Source: Nocardioides sp. WS12
Lineage (GTDB): Bacteria > Actinomycetota > Actinomycetes > Propionibacteriales > Nocardioidaceae
Assembly (NCBI RefSeq): GCF_014108865.1
Contig: NZ_CP053928.1
Span: 1-64,000, forward strand
Reading direction: 5' to 3'
DNA length: 64,000 nucleotides
This document shows positions 32,695-42,564 of this stretch, in pieces. Positions within the stretch are counted from its first letter, which is position 1; every line of letters starts with the position of its first letter. Made by a program: the position numbers and the translations under genes. The notes under the pieces are model-generated. The model had not been told where the DNA came from and searched no databases. It saw nothing but the letters and a program-made list of their open reading frames with translations.

Positions 32695-33666
32695 GTGCCC
32701 ACCATCGACCTCACCCGGATCCCGTCGCGCGAGCCGGTCCCGCCCGCCCCCGTGCCGCTGCGCAGCCCGATCGACGCCGCACCCCGCCGCGTGGGCGTCA
32801 CGCTTCCCGAACTCCAGTACGCCGCCCGGTTGGCCGGCGACGCTCCGCTGCCGTTCGACGTGGCACCGCCCGTGGCCGCCGACGCCATGCAGTCGCGGCT
32901 GGGCCAGAGCCCGTCCACGACCGAGGACCAGTCGTACCGCTCCGTCGTCGACGCGTTGCACGAGCCCGTCGAGTCGCTGACCCGCCGCGGCCTGGTCGTC
33001 GACGGTGTCCTCGACGCTGGTGTGGCCGGAGCCATCGGCCTGCTCGCCGCTCCCCACATCGCGCTCGACGCCGACCTGCGGGTCGGTGACGTCCAGGCCA
33101 AGGTCTGGCACCGCCAGGAAGGAGCGGCCGTCGCGTCGCTCTCCACCGTCGACGGCATCGTCTTCGAACTCGGCTGGTTCGGCATCGATGCCTGGGCGAC
33201 CGAACTGGCCCGCGTCGCTGCCCCGTCGGAGGAGGCAGCACTCAAGGCCTCCGTCCTGCCGTCGTACGTCGACCTCCCGCTCGAGCTCGCGGACGCGGCC
33301 GCCGAGGCCGTCCGGGTCGGCCGGGGTGACCTCATTCCGGTGCTGACCTCGCGTCACTCCGGCGCCACCCGGGGACCCGACGGCGTGCTGTCCGACGACG
33401 TGGTGGCCCGGTTGCTGGTGGCCCTGTCGGGCGAGGCGCAGGGCCGGTTGCGTGCCCTGGTGGCCGACGTGTCCGGCGACGAGGTCGACACGGTCGGCGT
33501 CGTGTCCTGGACGCTCCTCGCCGATGGCTGGCGCGCCCTGCGACCACACCACGAGGACGGCGTCCTGCGCCTGGAGATCCGGGCGGTGGAGCCCGCCGAC
33601 CTGGCTGGCGTCATCGCTCCCGTGATGGCTCCCCTCGTCGCGAACTCTTCCGGGGAGGCCCGATGA
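32695..33666 (+). CDS. Uncharacterised protein of the WXG100-like cassette, faint EspG resemblance
   Basis: A 323-residue protein from a GTG. It has an early motif LPELQYAARLAGDAPLPFDV, then a core of alternating helices and strands including LAAPHIALDADLRVG, VASLSTVDGIVFELGWFG and AVRVGRGDLIPVLTSRH. The start and the strand pattern are somewhat like EspG chaperones of ESX secretion, but the match is weak and made by eye. It ends with a conserved helix. No catalytic motif is visible. The tight link on both sides suggests it acts together with the two flanking proteins. Confidence 0.55.
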   Translation: MPTIDLTRIPSREPVPPAPVPLRSPIDAAPRRVGVTLPELQYAARLAGDAPLPFDVAPPVAADAMQSRLGQSPSTTEDQSYRSVVDALHEPVESLTRRGLVVDGVLDAGVAGAIGLLAAPHIALDADLRVGDVQAKVWHRQEGAAVASLSTVDGIVFELGWFGIDAWATELARVAAPSEEAALKASVLPSYVDLPLELADAAAEAVRVGRGDLIPVLTSRHSGATRGPDGVLSDDVVARLLVALSGEAQGRLRALVADVSGDEVDTVGVVSWTLLADGWRALRPHHEDGVLRLEIRAVEPADLAGVIAPVMAPLVANSSGEAR

Positions 33667-35051
33667 CCCCCGAGACCGTCGACCCGGTCCTGTCTGCTGC
33701 TACCGCCGAGTCCCGCGAGGCGCCGGCGACCGCGGTCGAGGCCGCGGACCTGGCCGACAAGTACGACCAGATGCTGCGCCTGGCCGACCTGTTCGACGAC
33801 GCCGGTGCGCAGATGCGCGAGTGGGCCAAGCTCGGCCGTGACGTGCTGACCGACCCGGAGATCGCGGCGTCGACGCCGCTGTCGCCGCGCACCTGGGCCA
33901 CCGCCGAGGAGGAGTTGCGCGCCGCGACCACCGGCAAGGACGGCCTGTTGAGCCGTTCCATCGAACTGGACGCCGACGCCCTGATCCTGCGGGCCACGGT
34001 GCTGACCTACCGCTGGATCGACGAACTCCAGGCCGCCGCCTACGAGACGCTGGGCTCGATCGCCGGCCGGGCCATCGGGTACCTCGCGCCGCAGGTCAGC
34101 CTCGGCGGCGCGATCGTCGCCGCCGGCCTGATCGAGACCGACGCCCTCGACCGTGACGGCGTCGCCTCCTATCTCAACGACCTGGCGGCTGCGAACCCCG
34201 AACTGATGGACCACGTCACCACGGGTGGCGGGCTCCTCGACAGCCTCCAGATGCGCGGACTCCTGACCGCCGGCGTGCTCTCCGGCGAGAGCGGCCGCGC
34301 AGCACGGGCCGGTGGCCTGCGCGCTGCGGGCGTCGCCCCGCTGACCTCCGACTGGGGTGCCGCGCTGCGCGATGTCGCGATGGGCGCCAGCGACCCGGTC
34401 GAGACCGCGGCCCCTGCCGCGAACCCGGCCCCCGAGCCCCGCTCCGATGCACCGGACGGCCTCGGTGACCTGATGGCCCTGCTCACCGGCAGCGACCACG
34501 CGAGCGACCCGGTCCGCATCCTGCAGGTCGGGCCAGGTCGGCTCGTCGCCCTGCTCACCGGCCCCGGCGGGCCCGGCCCGGCGCCGGGGCGCCTCCGCCT
34601 GGTCTCCGGCGACCAGTCCGGCTACGCCGCCGACGTGATCCGCGCCCTGGCCGCAGCAGCGACCGACACCGACGAGCCGACCCGCGTGATGCTGGTCGGG
34701 CGCGGCGCCGGTGGCGCGGCGGCCCTCGAGATCGCTACGCGCGCGGACCTGCCGGGCTTCGTGGTCGACCAGGTGGTGACCGCGAACGCGCCGTCGGCGC
34801 AGGTGCCGCACCTGTCGGGCGACGTACTCGTGCTGTCCCTGGAGGACCGCTCCGACCCGGTCGCGCTGCTCGGTTCGCTGATCAACGCGACGTCGGCCAA
34901 CCGCCTCACCGTCGTCTACGACGCCGCGGGCGACCCGGGCCTTCCGGCGCTCGTCGCCGGGGGCCGGGCAGCGGACCGCGCCGACCACCCGGACCTGGTG
35001 GCGGCCCTCGCGCGGTGGCGCGAGCAGGGCTATCTGCGCCCCTCCGCCTGA
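33663..35051 (+). CDS. Helical N-terminus plus alpha/beta-hydrolase-like C-terminus, catalytic Ser replaced
   Basis: A 462-residue protein, ATG overlapping the upstream stop (ATGA). Residues 15-180 are helical and may resemble WXG/LXG-type secretion domains, with a hydrophobic stretch GRAIGYLAPQVSLGGAIVAAG. Residues 280-460 have an alpha/beta-hydrolase look: RVMLVGRGAGGAAALEIA at the nucleophile elbow, then DVLVLSLEDRSDPVALL and VVYDAAGDPGLPAL. The elbow reads G-R-G-A-G instead of G-x-S-x-G, so the usual nucleophile is missing and it is probably not a hydrolase. The function is unknown. Confidence 0.55.
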   Translation: MTPETVDPVLSAATAESREAPATAVEAADLADKYDQMLRLADLFDDAGAQMREWAKLGRDVLTDPEIAASTPLSPRTWATAEEELRAATTGKDGLLSRSIELDADALILRATVLTYRWIDELQAAAYETLGSIAGRAIGYLAPQVSLGGAIVAAGLIETDALDRDGVASYLNDLAAANPELMDHVTTGGGLLDSLQMRGLLTAGVLSGESGRAARAGGLRAAGVAPLTSDWGAALRDVAMGASDPVETAAPAANPAPEPRSDAPDGLGDLMALLTGSDHASDPVRILQVGPGRLVALLTGPGGPGPAPGRLRLVSGDQSGYAADVIRALAAAATDTDEPTRVMLVGRGAGGAAALEIATRADLPGFVVDQVVTANAPSAQVPHLSGDVLVLSLEDRSDPVALLGSLINATSANRLTVVYDAAGDPGLPALVAGGRAADRADHPDLVAALARWREQGYLRPSA

Positions 35052-35138
35052 CCTCTCGAACCGCTCGAAGCAGAGCGATCTGCGCCACACCCGCCGCCTG
35101 ACGAGGTCGGCGGGTACGGACGCGCGCCCACGAGTTCC

Positions 35139-35177
35139 TTGACAAAACCGGGGTCAATGTATGCAACATAGTGTTGC
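35139..35177 (+). promoter_or_regulatory. Promoter and palindromic operator before the diiron oxygenase
   Basis: A consensus -35 box TTGACA (35139-35144) is followed by a weak -10 area around TATGCA (35160-35165). The perfect palindrome GCAACATAGTGTTGC (35163-35177, 6-bp arms, 3-bp centre) overlaps it. The likely regulator is the TetR protein encoded at 37944. Confidence 0.6.
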
Positions 35178-35227
35178 GCTAACAGAGTGCATGCTCCCGA
35201 TTTCGATGACGAGAACGGAACTGAACC

Positions 35228-36226
35228 ATGACTGCCACCGCCGATCGCACCGCCGACATCGCCTCCGACACCGCGGGGCTGAGCTTCCAGGACACCCTCC
35301 AGGTCCTGTCCGAGGCCTCGGTGCACCAGCACTTCGATGCATTCCTCGACATCGCGTGGGACAGCCCCGAGTTCGAGATGATCCCCAACGACGTGCGCTG
35401 GGTGCTCCCGGAGATCGACGCGCTGGGCCAGACCGAGTGGTACAAGTCGCTGTCCGTCGAGCGGCAGATCGAGGTCGGTCAGTACCGCCTCTCCAACATC
35501 ATGAAGGTCGGCCTGCAGTTCGAGCAGGTGCTGATCGGCGGCGTGATGAGCCACCTCATCGGCATGGGGAACAACCGTCCCGAGTTCCGCTACTCCACGC
35601 ACGAAGTGACCGAGGAGTGCCACCACACCCAGATGTTCCAGGAGGCCGTCAACCGGATCGGTGTCGACGTCCAGGGCGGGCCGAAGTGGTTCGTCAAGGT
35701 CGCCCCGTTCCTGTGCCTGGCCGGCGGACCGCTGACCAACATCTTCTTCATCGGCATCCTCGCCGGCGAGGAGCCGATCGACTACCTGCAGAAGTCGGTG
35801 CTGCGCTCGGGCCACGACCTGCACCCGATCGTCACCCGGGTGATGCAGATCCACGTCGCCGAGGAAGCGCGCCACATCGGCTTCGCCCACGCCTACCTCG
35901 TCGAACGCTCCAAGGACTACGGCCCCGTCCAGCGCGCCGCGCTCTCGCTCGTCTACCCCATCGTGATGCGCGTGCTGTGCGACGTGATCATGAAGCCGAC
36001 CCGCCAGATGCAGAAGGACCTCGACATCCCGAAGCACGTCATGCGTGAGGTCTACTGGAAGAGCCCGGAGTCGAAGAAGCTGTTGCGCGACACGTTCGGT
36101 GACGTGCGCATGCTGGCTGACGAGCTCGGCCTGATGAACCCCGTCTCGCGCCGACTCTGGCGTCTCCTGGGCATCGCCGGCCCCTCGTCGCGATTCCGCA
36201 GCGAGCCCAAGTCCGCTGCCGTCTGA
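35228..36226 (+). CDS. AurF-family diiron oxygenase
   Basis: A 332-residue protein of the AurF/p-aminobenzoate N-oxygenase family. The di-iron ligands are visible as two histidine/glutamate motifs: EVTEECHHTQMFQEA near residue 125 and HVAEEARHIGFAHAYL near residue 215, with an upstream Glu in GLQFEQ. Members of the family use O2 to oxidise amines to nitro groups, or hydroxylate other substrates. The FprB-type reductase gene 15 bp downstream provides a natural electron source. An amine, acyl or steroid substrate could each fit; the sequence does not settle it. Confidence 0.85.
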   Translation: MTATADRTADIASDTAGLSFQDTLQVLSEASVHQHFDAFLDIAWDSPEFEMIPNDVRWVLPEIDALGQTEWYKSLSVERQIEVGQYRLSNIMKVGLQFEQVLIGGVMSHLIGMGNNRPEFRYSTHEVTEECHHTQMFQEAVNRIGVDVQGGPKWFVKVAPFLCLAGGPLTNIFFIGILAGEEPIDYLQKSVLRSGHDLHPIVTRVMQIHVAEEARHIGFAHAYLVERSKDYGPVQRAALSLVYPIVMRVLCDVIMKPTRQMQKDLDIPKHVMREVYWKSPESKKLLRDTFGDVRMLADELGLMNPVSRRLWRLLGIAGPSSRFRSEPKSAAV

Positions 36227-36241
36227 GTTGACCCCACTGTC

Positions 36242-37915
36242 ATGGCCTACGTCGTCACGCAGTCCTGCTGCGCCGACGCCTCGTGCGTCGTCGCCTGCCC
36301 GGTCAACTGCATCCACCCCGCACCGGGCGAGCCCGGTTTCGGCACCTCCGAGATGGTCTACATCGACGCGAACTCCTGCGTCGGCTGCGGAGCCTGCGCG
36401 ACGGCCTGCCCGGTCGGCGCCATGGTCCCCGATGCTGCACTGACCACCAAGCAGCTGCCGTTCATCGACCTCAACGCGGCCTACTACGACGCGTTCCCGC
36501 ACGCCGACCGGACGCCCCTGGCCCTGGTGCCGCCGCAGCGACGGCTCACCCGTCGAGGCCCGTTCCGGGTGGCGGTGATCGGCGCCGGCCCGGCCGGTCT
36601 CTACACGGCCGACGAGCTGCTCAAGCACCCCGAGATCGAGGGCGTCGACGTCTACGATCGCCTCCGGACGCCGTACGGCCTGGTCCGGCACGGGGTCGCA
36701 CCCGATCACGCCTCGACCAAGCAGGTCACCCGACTCTTCGAGGCGATCGAGCGGCAGCCGCGCTTCCGCTACTTCCTCGGCGCCGAGGTCGGCACCGAAG
36801 GCGTGACGCTCGCCGACCTGCGAGCGGGCTACCACGCCGTCGTCTACGCGGTCGGTGCTTCCGCTGACCGCAACCTCGACATCCCCGGCGAAGACCTCGC
36901 CGGCTCGCTCGCGGCGACCGCGGTCGTGGGTTGGTACAACGGCCACCCGGACCAGCGCGACCTCGACGTGCCGCTCGCCCACGAGCGGGCGGTCGTCGTC
37001 GGCAACGGCAACGTCGCGCTCGACGTGGCGCGCATCCTCAGCCGCCCGTTGACCGTCCTCGAACGCACCGATCTCGCGCCCGGGGCGCTCGCGCAGCTCG
37101 CCACGAGCGGGGTGCGGGAGGTCGTCGTACTCGGTCGCCGCGGCCCGGCGCAGGCAGCGTTCACCGTGCCCGAACTGATCGGCCTGTCCGGTCTCGACGA
37201 CGTCGACGTCCTCGTCGATGCCGACGCGTCGCTGCTCACCGGTGACGACCAGCGCAGCAAGCTCCTGCGCGAGCTCGCCGAACGGACGCCGTCGGCCGAC
37301 CCCGGGCGCCGCCGGATCGTGCTCGCGTTCACCGCTTCCCCGATCGAGATCCTCGGCGAGGACGGCCGGGTCACCGGCGTCCGCGTCGCCCGCAACGACC
37401 TCGTCCCGACCGCGGACGGCGACGTCCGCGCCCGAGCCACCGACGACATCCGCACCATCGAGACCGGTCTGGTGATCCGCTCCGTCGGCCATCGCGGTCT
37501 CCCCGTCGCCGACCTCCCCTTCGACGACAGCACCGCCACGATCCCCAACGACGGTGGTCGCGTCGAGCCCGGCGTGTACGTCGTCGGCTGGATCAAGCGC
37601 GGCCCGAACGGCTTCATCGGCACCAACAAGACCTGCGCCCAGGAGACCGTGGAGGCGATCCTCGACGACCTCGATGCCGGTCTCCCCGAGCCGACCGGGT
37701 CGGCGCGCCGTGCGGCCGAACTGGTCCGCGCGGTCCACCCCGACGCGTCCGACCTCACCGGCTGGCAGCGTCTCGACGCCGCCGAGCGGGAACAGGGCGC
37801 GCGTATCGGTCGCCCCCGGGCGAAGATTGTCGACCCCGACGCGCAGCAAGCGGTCTCCGCGACACGTGTCGACACGGCGCGTGGCCGTGGCCTCCGACGG
37901 CGTACGGTGTCGTGA
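36242..37915 (+). CDS. fprB: Ferredoxin fused to NADPH-ferredoxin reductase (FprB type)
   Basis: A 557-residue protein. Residues 1-65 form a ferredoxin: Cys 9/10, 15, 19 and 23, then 46, 49, 52 and 56, as in 7Fe ferredoxins. The rest is an adrenodoxin-reductase-like flavoprotein: FAD motif VAVIGAGPAGLYTADE near residue 110, the RTPYGLVRHGVAPDH block, NADP site AVVVGNGNVALDVARIL, and VGWIKRGPNGFIGTNK near the end. It passes electrons from NADPH through FAD and its own clusters. It is probably the reductase for the diiron oxygenase upstream. Confidence 0.95.
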   Translation: MAYVVTQSCCADASCVVACPVNCIHPAPGEPGFGTSEMVYIDANSCVGCGACATACPVGAMVPDAALTTKQLPFIDLNAAYYDAFPHADRTPLALVPPQRRLTRRGPFRVAVIGAGPAGLYTADELLKHPEIEGVDVYDRLRTPYGLVRHGVAPDHASTKQVTRLFEAIERQPRFRYFLGAEVGTEGVTLADLRAGYHAVVYAVGASADRNLDIPGEDLAGSLAATAVVGWYNGHPDQRDLDVPLAHERAVVVGNGNVALDVARILSRPLTVLERTDLAPGALAQLATSGVREVVVLGRRGPAQAAFTVPELIGLSGLDDVDVLVDADASLLTGDDQRSKLLRELAERTPSADPGRRRIVLAFTASPIEILGEDGRVTGVRVARNDLVPTADGDVRARATDDIRTIETGLVIRSVGHRGLPVADLPFDDSTATIPNDGGRVEPGVYVVGWIKRGPNGFIGTNKTCAQETVEAILDDLDAGLPEPTGSARRAAELVRAVHPDASDLTGWQRLDAAEREQGARIGRPRAKIVDPDAQQAVSATRVDTARGRGLRRRTVS

Positions 37916-37943
37916 CGCCGTGCTGATCCGAGGAGGTTCCGTC

Positions 37944-38657
37944 ATGGGAGCGCCGAGGGGCGATGCCACTGACGGTCGCAAGCGACGCTGGCAGGAGCAC
38001 AACGCCGCGCGCCGCCAGGCGATCATCGACGCCGCACTGACGGTGCTCACCCGCGACGTCGCGCCGGGCGAAGAACTCAACGTGCAGCAGATCGCCGATG
38101 AGGCAGGCGTGCACCGGACCGTGCTGTACCGGTACTTCGAGGACCGCACCGATCTCGACCTCGCCATCCAGCGCGAAGTGTGCACGCTGGCGACCGGGCC
38201 GCTCCTGGCCGCGGTGACCCTCGAGGGCACTCCCCGCGAGATCGTCCACCGGATCGTCGGCGCCTACGTCGACTGGGCCGTCACGAACATGGCGCTGATG
38301 CGCTTCGCCGAACGCGAGGTCGCGGGAGCGCCGTCCAAGCCACTCGACGACGCGATCACCCAATTCGCCGCCATGGTCGAGGAGGTGATCGGCGCGTTCA
38401 TCGAGATCCTCGGTGTCGAGATGTCCGACGACGACCGCGACTCCCTCACGCCCTGGGTCTTCCTGCTCGTCGGCGGCGGCATGGCCGCCGTGCGCAGCTG
38501 GACCGCCCGTGCCGAACTCCGCCCCGCCGTTCCCGAATTCACCGCACTGCTCGCCGAGGTCACCTGGCTCCAGGTCGAGGGCCTCGCGAAGACGCGTTCC
38601 ATCGAGTTGCCCGACCTCCCCGTCGAGGAACTCCTGAACCTGAAGGACAGCCCATGA
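37944..38657 (+). CDS. TetR family transcriptional regulator
   Basis: A 237-residue regulator. The HTH lies at about residues 40-72, ELNVQQIADEAGVHRTVLYRYFEDRTDLDLAI, an extended TetR_N variant. The C-terminal ligand domain has ITQFAAMVEEVIGAFIEILGV and a long helical end. AGGAGG stands seven bases before the ATG. Its stop overlaps the monooxygenase start (ATGA). It probably controls this cluster through the palindrome at 35163-35177. The inducer is unknown. Confidence 0.9.
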   Translation: MGAPRGDATDGRKRRWQEHNAARRQAIIDAALTVLTRDVAPGEELNVQQIADEAGVHRTVLYRYFEDRTDLDLAIQREVCTLATGPLLAAVTLEGTPREIVHRIVGAYVDWAVTNMALMRFAEREVAGAPSKPLDDAITQFAAMVEEVIGAFIEILGVEMSDDDRDSLTPWVFLLVGGGMAAVRSWTARAELRPAVPEFTALLAEVTWLQVEGLAKTRSIELPDLPVEELLNLKDSP

Positions 38658-40102
38658 CCGACCACGTCGACGTACTCATCGTCGGAGCCGGCCTTTCCGG
38701 CATCGATGCGGCCTACCACGTGAACAAGGCCTTCCCGGACAAGTCGTACGCAGTCCTCGAGATGCGCGGCGCCCTCGGCGGCACCTGGGACCTGTTCCGC
38801 TACCCCGGCATCCGCTCGGACTCCGACATGCACACCCTGGGCTTCGGCTGGAAGCCGTGGAAGGGCACGAAGGCGATCGTCGACGGCCCGGACATCCTCG
38901 CCTACCTCCAGGAGGCGGCGGCCGAGAACGGCATCGACGAGCACATCCGCTACCACCACAAGGTCGTGCACGCGGAGTTCTCCACCGCCGACGCCCGCTG
39001 GACGGTGAGCATCGAGCGCACCGACACCGGCGAGACCACCGAGGTCACCGCCGACTTCCTCTGGTCGGCGTCCGGCTACTACAACTACGACGCCGGTTTC
39101 ACCCCTGAGTTCGCGGGGCGTGAGGACTTCGAGGGCCAGGTGGTCCACCCCCAGCAGTGGCCGGAGGACCTCGACTACCAGGGCAAGCGCGTCGTGGTCA
39201 TCGGCTCCGGCGCCACCGCCGTCACGCTGATCCCGGCCCTGGCCAACTCCGGCGCCGGGCACGTCACGATGCTGCAGCGCACGCCGACGTACATCATCAG
39301 CCAGCCGACGCACGACCACGTGTCGGCGCAGATGTACAAGCGCCTGCCCGACATGGTCGCGAAGAAGCTCATCCGCACCCGCTACCTCACCAGCCGGATC
39401 GCGTTCTACGAGTTCTGCCAGGCCCGGCCGACCGAGTCGCGGGCGCTCCTGCGCAAGCTCCTCGAGCGCCAGTTGCCCAAGGGCGTCGACTTCGACGAGC
39501 ACTTCCGGCCGCCGTACGACCCGTGGGACCAGCGCCTGTGCGCCGTCCCCGGTGGCGACCTGTTCAAGGCGCTGCGCCAGCACACCGTCGACATCGTGAC
39601 CGACCACATCGAGCGGTTCACCCCGAAGGGCATCCTGCTGAAGTCCGGCCAGGAACTCGAGGCGGACATCATCGTCACGGCCACCGGTCTCAACCTGAGC
39701 CTGTTCGGCGGGGCCACCTTGGCGGTCGACGGCGCCTTCGTGAAGCCCTCGGACAGCATGGTCTACAAGGGCCTGATGCTCAGCGACGTCCCCAACTTCG
39801 CGTTCATCATGGGCTACACGAACGCGTCCTGGACCCTCAAGGCCGACCTCGTGTGCGAGTACGTCGTCAAGCTCCTGCGCCACATGGACAAGACCAGCAC
39901 CCGCACCGTGGTCCCGAACCGCGACCCGTCCATTGCCGAGGAGCCCTTCCTGGACTTCCAGGCCGGCTACGTCATGCGGGTGATCGACGCGATGCCCAAG
40001 CAGGGCTCGACCTACCCGTGGCGGATGAAGATGAACTACTTCCAGGACGTGCTGGCGTTCCGCAAGCCCGTGGCCGACGAGGCCCTGGAGTTCTCGGCCT
40101 GA
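38654..40102 (+). CDS. Baeyer-Villiger-type flavin monooxygenase (EthA-like)
   Basis: A 482-residue protein, similar in length to EthA. The FAD motif is VLIVGAGLSGIDAAYHV at the N-terminus. The family fingerprint FxGxxxHxxxWP appears as FEGQVVHPQQWP near residue 160, followed by the NADPH motif VVVIGSGATAV. Further blocks are PGGDLFKALRQHTVDIVTDHI and MVYKGLMLSDVPNFAFIMGYTNASW. Such enzymes oxidise ketones to esters or lactones, or oxidise sulfur. With the AurF oxygenase and ferredoxin reductase it forms an oxidative catabolic or detoxification unit. Confidence 0.92.
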   Translation: MTDHVDVLIVGAGLSGIDAAYHVNKAFPDKSYAVLEMRGALGGTWDLFRYPGIRSDSDMHTLGFGWKPWKGTKAIVDGPDILAYLQEAAAENGIDEHIRYHHKVVHAEFSTADARWTVSIERTDTGETTEVTADFLWSASGYYNYDAGFTPEFAGREDFEGQVVHPQQWPEDLDYQGKRVVVIGSGATAVTLIPALANSGAGHVTMLQRTPTYIISQPTHDHVSAQMYKRLPDMVAKKLIRTRYLTSRIAFYEFCQARPTESRALLRKLLERQLPKGVDFDEHFRPPYDPWDQRLCAVPGGDLFKALRQHTVDIVTDHIERFTPKGILLKSGQELEADIIVTATGLNLSLFGGATLAVDGAFVKPSDSMVYKGLMLSDVPNFAFIMGYTNASWTLKADLVCEYVVKLLRHMDKTSTRTVVPNRDPSIAEEPFLDFQAGYVMRVIDAMPKQGSTYPWRMKMNYFQDVLAFRKPVADEALEFSA

Positions 40103-40107
40103 CGGTG

Positions 40108-40143
40108 GTGCAGGAATACCCGCTGAAGCGGGTATTCCTGCAC
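40108..40143. terminator. Perfect 16-bp hairpin after the monooxygenase, copy 1 of a 36-bp repeat
   Basis: Two 16-bp arms (40108-40123 and 40128-40143) are perfectly complementary around a TGAA loop. The hairpin lies 5 bp after the monooxygenase stop, between convergent genes, so it could end transcription from both sides. Its right half recurs at 40181-40205. Confidence 0.72.
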
Positions 40144-40169
40144 TTCCTGACTGTTGCAACGGCCAAGGA

Positions 40170-40205
40170 GTGCCGGTTTCCCCGCTGAAGCGGGTATTCC
40201 TGCAC
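40170..40205. repeat. Decayed copy 2 of the 36-bp palindromic repeat
   Basis: The last 25 bases (40181-40205) are identical to 40119-40143. The left arm differs from copy 1 at about five positions, so the hairpin is weaker. The two copies are 26 bp apart. A mobile palindromic (REP- or MITE-like) element or a local duplication would explain it. Confidence 0.7.
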
Positions 40206-40219
40206 CTCGTCGCGCTACC

Positions 40220-41377
<1,158 letters not shown>

Positions 41378-41424
41378 GGGAGTTTCCTTCTTTGCAGTGG
41401 TGGGTGGAGCGGAAAGCAGAACGA

Positions 41425-42564
41425 TCAGCCGACGACGCCGGCCGCGCGGAGTTCCGCGACCAGGCCGGTCGCGTAGCCGAGCTCGGCGAGGAGTGCATCG
41501 GTGTGGGCACCCAGCCGAGGCGCCGGCTCCGGGGTGGGCGGGATGCTGCGGGAGAACCGCGGCGCCGGGGCCGGCTGGACGCGTCCGTCGATCTCGACGA
41601 AGCTCTGGCGGGCCCGGTTGTGCGGGTGATCGGGTGCCTCGCTCGGCGACAGCACGGGCGTGACACAGGCGTCGACCCCGTCGAACACCTCGGCCCACTC
41701 GTCGCGGCTCTTCGTGAGGAACACGCCCTGGAAGGCCGCGCGAAGCTTGCCCGCCTGGTCCAGGTCGAACGGCGAGGGAAGGTCCTCGTCAGTGAGTCCG
41801 AGCCGGGCCAGCAGTTCGGCATAGAACTGCGGCTCGAGCGCCCCGACGGCGACGTACTTGCCGTCGCTGCAGACGTAGGTGTCGTAGAACGCGGCGCCGG
41901 AGTCGAGGAAGTTGGTGCCCCGCTCGGGCATCCACAGGCCGGTCGACGCCATCGCGTGCACGAAGGTGGTGAGCAGCGCCGCGCCTTCGACCATCGAGGC
42001 GTCGACGACCTGGCCCTTGCCGGAGAACTCCCGCTCACGCAGTGCAGCCAGCAGGCCGATCACGAGGAGAAAGCCACCTCCGGCGAAGTCGGCAACCAGG
42101 TTCAACGGCGGCAGCGGCCGCTCCCCCGCCCGGCCGATCGGCTCGAGCGCGCCGGCGAGGGCGACGTAGTTGATGTCGTGCCCGGCGGCCTGGGCCATCG
42201 GACCGTGCTGGCCGTAGCCGGTGAGCCGGCCGTAGACCAGCCGGGGATTCCAGCCCTGGCAGTCCTTCGGTCCCACGCCCAGCCGCTCGGCGACACCGGG
42301 GCGGAAGCCCTCGACCAGGATGTCTGCGTCGTCGACGAGGCCGCGGACGATGTCGACGCCGCGGGGGTCCTTGAGGTCCACGGCGATCGAGCGCTGACCG
42401 CGGTCGAAGTAACCCGACGGTACGGCGAGCGCGTCGCCGCCGCCCGCGCGGTCGACCCGGATCACGTCGGCACCGAGGTCGGCCAGCACCATGCAGGCGA
42501 ACGGTGCCGGCGCGAGGCTGGTGAGCTCGACGACCTTGAGTCCGTCGAGAGGACCGGCGCTCAC
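41425..42564 (-). CDS. CaiB/BaiF family CoA enzyme, probable alpha-methylacyl-CoA racemase
   Basis: A 379-residue class III CoA-transferase-fold protein. The start VVELTSLAPAPFACMVLADLGADVIRVD is typical. The block GHDINYVALAGALEPIGR contains the catalytic His of alpha-methylacyl-CoA racemases, followed by PLNLVADFAGGG with the Asp-bearing loop. Racemases of this type switch the C2 configuration of methyl-branched acyl-CoA so that beta-oxidation can proceed, as in cholesterol side-chain and pristanate breakdown. The overlap with the FadE gene (ATGA) supports this. Confidence 0.85.
   Translation of the reverse strand: MSAGPLDGLKVVELTSLAPAPFACMVLADLGADVIRVDRAGGGDALAVPSGYFDRGQRSIAVDLKDPRGVDIVRGLVDDADILVEGFRPGVAERLGVGPKDCQGWNPRLVYGRLTGYGQHGPMAQAAGHDINYVALAGALEPIGRAGERPLPPLNLVADFAGGGFLLVIGLLAALREREFSGKGQVVDASMVEGAALLTTFVHAMASTGLWMPERGTNFLDSGAAFYDTYVCSDGKYVAVGALEPQFYAELLARLGLTDEDLPSPFDLDQAGKLRAAFQGVFLTKSRDEWAEVFDGVDACVTPVLSPSEAPDHPHNRARQSFVEIDGRVQPAPAPRFSRSIPPTPEPAPRLGAHTDALLAELGYATGLVAELRAAGVVG

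Noticed and set aside
40108..40205. Mini-CRISPR (repeat, 26-base spacer, repeat)
   Set aside because: Only two copies exist, the second is degenerate, the palindrome covers the whole repeat with 16-bp arms, and no cas genes are near. A terminator or palindromic element fits better.
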